Positions 63,510-64,000 of a stretch of DNA of 64,000 nucleotides are shown in pieces. The stretch spans positions 1 to 64,000 of the forward strand of contig JAEZMV010000001.1 of the NCBI GenBank assembly GCA_023414875.1, written 5' to 3'. The position numbers and the translations under genes were made by a program. Position 1 is the stretch's first letter. Each line of letters starts with the position of its first letter. The notes beneath the pieces were generated by a model. That model was not told the origin of the DNA. It did not search any database and saw only the letters and a program-made list of their open reading frames with translations. This stretch comes from Bacillota bacterium. Its GTDB lineage: Bacteria; Bacillota; Clostridia; Lachnospirales; Lachnospiraceae.

Positions 63510-64000
63510 ATGCAAAGAAGATCGAATATCCAGGTTTCATCTTTAATTATAATTTTTAGTATCCTTACCATTCTTATACAATTTGCTACTTACCATTTTC
63601 TTGAAGCTTCCTTTATAATCTGGGGGATTTCTGGATTAATCTCAATCGCCTGCTGCCATATTCTTTTGGAACAGACGGTTAGCTATGAGGCTTGTTTTAA
63701 TTACTCCTTCTTAACCTTATTTGTCAGCTTGTCAATCATCGCCACCTCTTATTTTGGCAATGTACAGACTTTTCTCCCCTATACAAGTACCATGCTTGGT
63801 ATTGCAGTGATTAACTGGCTAATTCCTATGATACACTGTTTTCTTAGATCTATGTTTGAATACGGAACCAGAATCGATGATTTCAATGAATTTTATCGTA
63901 ATCAAAGTATTGTATTTTTTCTATTCTATATGGTAATTCTTATCTATGGATTTTTTGCAAAGGGGGCTTTTCCCTGGGCTTACCGGGCGGTTACTGAGAG
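63510..64000 (+). CDS. Membrane protein, VanZ-like, partial
   Basis: The frame opens at the ATG at 63510, 17 bp after the lipid kinase stop, and runs off the right edge without a stop (163 codons seen). It has at least four hydrophobic segments (about 8-25, 34-52, 64-83, 90-110) and then FNEFYRNQSIVFFLFYMVIL, which resembles the N-terminal region of clostridial VanZ-family proteins. The domain itself would lie beyond the window. Confidence 0.6.
   Translation, partial: MQRRSNIQVSSLIIIFSILTILIQFATYHFLEASFIIWGISGLISIACCHILLEQTVSYEACFNYSFLTLFVSLSIIATSYFGNVQTFLPYTSTMLGIAVINWLIPMIHCFLRSMFEYGTRIDDFNEFYRNQSIVFFLFYMVILIYGFFAKGAFPWAYRAVTE

Overview
The window looks like chromosome of a motile, endospore-forming, low-GC anaerobic Firmicute. 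A clostridial member of the Lachnospiraceae type is most likely, inferred from gene content and AT-rich codon use rather than any database search. Supporting signs are the CotJA-CotJB-CotJC spore-coat operon, a SleB-type cortex/cell-wall hydrolase, the mbl-flhO-flhP-like flagellar gene order, an mRNA T-box leader, and FMN and tetrahydrofolate riboswitches. Almost all of it is core housekeeping DNA. There are no transposases, phage genes or CRISPR arrays.

Layout. Positions 1-230 hold a strong minus-strand promoter and leader that look like the start of an rRNA operon running off the left edge, followed by two tRNA-Ser genes. From 0.6 to 44.1 kb nearly everything is on the minus strand. 0.6-6.4 kb carries ispD, most of the t6A tRNA-modification set (tsaD, tsaB, tsaE) with rimI and RNase Z. 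6.5-7.5 kb is an FMN-riboswitch-controlled riboflavin transporter. 7.7-11.5 kb holds a P-II-like protein, a YdcF-family protein and Tex. 11.6-16.0 kb is an aspartate-family amino acid operon (ACT regulator, hom, apgM-like, lysC). 16.3-18.7 kb is a polar amino acid ABC importer. 19-24 kb holds cheW, prfB with its programmed frameshift, secA and hpf. 24-28.8 kb holds PilZ, NlpC/P60, TrxB and methyltransferase genes. A short plus-strand island at 29.2-30.8 kb encodes an acyl-ACP thioesterase and a CvfB-like protein. 30.8-38.6 kb returns to the minus strand with a YvyF-like flagellar protein, comFC, a nucleotidyltransferase, recD2, flagellar rod genes and mbl. 39.1-44.1 kb is the str operon (rpsL, rpsG, fusA, tuf) without rpoBC beside it.

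From 44.3 kb the orientation is mixed and the content more accessory: a truncated acetyltransferase remnant, a WYL regulator, a T-box(Trp)-controlled TrpB2, two exporters (MFS and MATE), rpoD, plsC, an SH3-SleB hydrolase, THF-riboswitch-folT, uppP, small regulators (Mor-like, DUF2087, HxlR), a metallo-hydrolase, cotJABC, a lipid kinase and a partial membrane protein at the right edge.

The most unusual non-coding structures are two intergenic repeat elements (23.35-23.54 kb and 28.95-29.15 kb). They share one architecture and a short core, but have locus-specific outer arms that are each matched by their own reverse complement. Others are a cluster of three perfect DnaA-box sequences in an 800-bp gene-free stretch (24.4 kb), a 9-codon ORF with a near-ideal Shine-Dalgarno ahead of an MFS exporter (49.2 kb), a terminator whose T-run nearly touches the recD2 ribosome binding site, and paired direct repeats in front of a 39-codon ORF (57.8 kb). 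No clearly new multi-gene system is visible.
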